Notes under the pieces: generated by a model
Told to the model about the DNA's origin: nothing
What the model saw: only the letters and a program-made list of their open reading frames with translations
Database searches by the model: none
In this document: positions 14,080 through 15,195 of the stretch, piece by piece
Numbering within the stretch: the stretch's first letter is position 1
How the letters are laid out: the number at the start of each line of letters is the position of its first letter
Made by a program: the position numbers and the translations under genes
Assembly: GCA_002441205.1 (NCBI GenBank)
Contig: DJVN01000270.1
Location: 1 to 15,195 of the forward strand
Reading direction: 5' to 3'
DNA: 15,195 bases
From: Syntrophaceae bacterium UBA6255
GTDB taxonomy: Bacteria > Desulfobacterota > Syntrophia > Syntrophales > Smithellaceae

Positions 14080-15195
14080 TTATTTCAGTTTAAAATCAGC
14101 CCGGCTGTCTTTAACTTTTTCCTTTTTCTCCGGTGTCAGACTTTTTGGTTCCACAATAAATATCCGGTCCGCGGCTATTTCCGACTGAAGTATCAGTTCT
14201 TTTACGTTTTGCGCCCGGCGGGCTGCCAATTGACGAAGATCGCTGTCCGTTACTTCAATATTAGCCAGCATTAATTTTTCCATTTCCGCCGCTGGCAGAC
14301 TTTTTTGCATCCCCAGAATATTGCGCGGCTTGGAAAAATCAGCGGCGCGATAAACCTGTTTGAGATATTTATCGTAATCCTGATCAGAAAGCTTCACATC
14401 ATCGATGGCGTCCTGTTGTGCGTCTTTTGTAGTTTCCTTGATTTTCTGCGCTTTGATCCGGCGATCAAGTTCCGCTTTTTTCAAAGAATGCTTGTCATTT
14501 TCTGCGTCAACATACCCTTCAATATCCAGTTTAATATTGGGACGTTCATTCAACGCTTTGGCGATCACGCTTATTTTTTTCTTTTCCTCTTCGCCGACAA
14601 TGGCGCTTCCGTAATCAAATTCAATAAAACTGAGTTCCTCCCCGCCGCCGGTAAGAGACGAAAGCAGCGCAAAAGGCGATGTCACCGCTTTGGTAATCAG
14701 ATTGACGATAATCTGCCAGATTACCGACCAGACCTTGAATTTCGGATCATCCAGGCTTCCCGAAACCGGAAGATCCAGGTTAATCTGTCCCTGACGATCG
14801 GTCAGCAGCGTTGCTGCCAGCGTCACCGGTGCCTTGACGGCTTGCGGACTTTCCACTTTTTCACCAAAAGTCAACTGGTCAATAAGCACTTTATTTTCAG
14901 AGTTCAGTTTTCTTTTGTCAATCAGATATGAAACGTTAAACGTGAGTTTGCCCTTGGTGATGGGATATCCGAGGAATTTGTTGGTATAGGGGGTTATGGG
15001 GCTTAACTCAATGTCCTTGAAACCGACTTTTAAATCGACAAAGAGATCCTTGGCCAGCGGATTGATTTTTCCTGTTATCTCAATCGGCGAGCCGTATCCC
15101 AGATTGCCCTTGAGTGCCACATCGGCGCGGGAAAATTCCTTTGAGGATAGTCCGGTGACGCTGCCGGTCAGATTGAGCATATTGGCCGAATAGTT
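14080..15195 (-). CDS. AsmA-like / DUF748 envelope protein, C-terminal part (5' end outside window)
   Basis: 371 residues are visible; the frame is open to the window edge. The internal ATG at 15180 is probably not the real start because the preceding codons (N-Y-S-A-N) continue the same pattern. The first ~130 residues are repetitive beta-rich AsmA-type sequence ('LTGSVTGLSSKEFSRADVAL', 'PYTNKFLGYPITKGKLTFNV', 'GEKVESPQAVKAPVTLAA'). The DUF748 hallmark 'LPVSGSLDDPKFKVWSVIWQ' and 'TKAVTSPFALL' follow. The tail resembles an OmpA-like module ('IEFDYGSAIVGEEEKKKI', 'LNERPNIKLDIEGYVD') and is highly charged. Full-length DUF748 proteins usually exceed 900 residues and are anchored by an N-terminal TM; members of the wider AsmA group bridge the periplasm and are linked to lipid transport to the outer membrane. 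That function is assumed from the family. Confidence 0.85.
   Translation of the reverse strand, partial: NYSANMLNLTGSVTGLSSKEFSRADVALKGNLGYGSPIEITGKINPLAKDLFVDLKVGFKDIELSPITPYTNKFLGYPITKGKLTFNVSYLIDKRKLNSENKVLIDQLTFGEKVESPQAVKAPVTLAATLLTDRQGQINLDLPVSGSLDDPKFKVWSVIWQIIVNLITKAVTSPFALLSSLTGGGEELSFIEFDYGSAIVGEEEKKKISVIAKALNERPNIKLDIEGYVDAENDKHSLKKAELDRRIKAQKIKETTKDAQQDAIDDVKLSDQDYDKYLKQVYRAADFSKPRNILGMQKSLPAAEMEKLMLANIEVTDSDLRQLAARRAQNVKELILQSEIAADRIFIVEPKSLTPEKKEKVKDSRADFKLK

Overview
The window looks like a chromosomal segment of a Gram-negative anaerobe, most likely a syntrophic deltaproteobacterium of the Syntrophaceae (Syntrophus/Smithella) type. I infer this from the style of an acetyl-CoA acetyltransferase with a long N-terminal extension, an AsmA/DUF748 envelope protein, a lipoprotein with a lipobox, and dispersed palindromic intergenic repeats. 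No rRNA, tRNA, CRISPR array, transposase or phage gene is visible. Sequence alone does not settle the species.

Layout. Positions 1-640 hold the tail of a ParE/RelE-type toxin and a small membrane-anchored protein whose start codon seems to be missing. Positions 641-992 hold a 121-bp cruciform-like intergenic repeat and a short palindromic unit. Positions 993-2354 (-) encode a thiolase. Positions 2547-7250 form a glycosyltransfer neighbourhood: a GT2 glycosyltransferase (-), a TMTC-like membrane protein with TPRs (-), and a divergently transcribed GT-C-type membrane glycosyltransferase with a periplasmic domain (+). Two good sigma70-type promoters lie between the divergent pair.

Positions 7406-10936 (-) are a compact four-gene unit ending in a clear intrinsic terminator: O-carbamoyltransferase, membrane-anchored SGNH/GDSL protein, a 50-residue DUF5989/SxtK-like membrane peptide, and an SxtJ-like membrane protein. 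These are the same four families that sit together as sxtI-J-K-L in cyanobacterial saxitoxin clusters. Here no toxin genes are visible and the neighbours are glycosyltransferases, so this is probably a general surface or secreted-glycan carbamoylation module. It is the most interesting system in the window.

Positions 11094-12749 (-) hold a lipoprotein with four InlB/Flg_new-type repeats and a C-terminal DUF1566 (C-type-lectin-like) domain. Its 3' end, followed by a strong hairpin, resembles targets of diversity-generating retroelements. Positions 13003-15195 (-) hold a divergent YchF-family GTPase paralogue with degraded G motifs and the C-terminal part of an AsmA/DUF748 protein that runs off the window.
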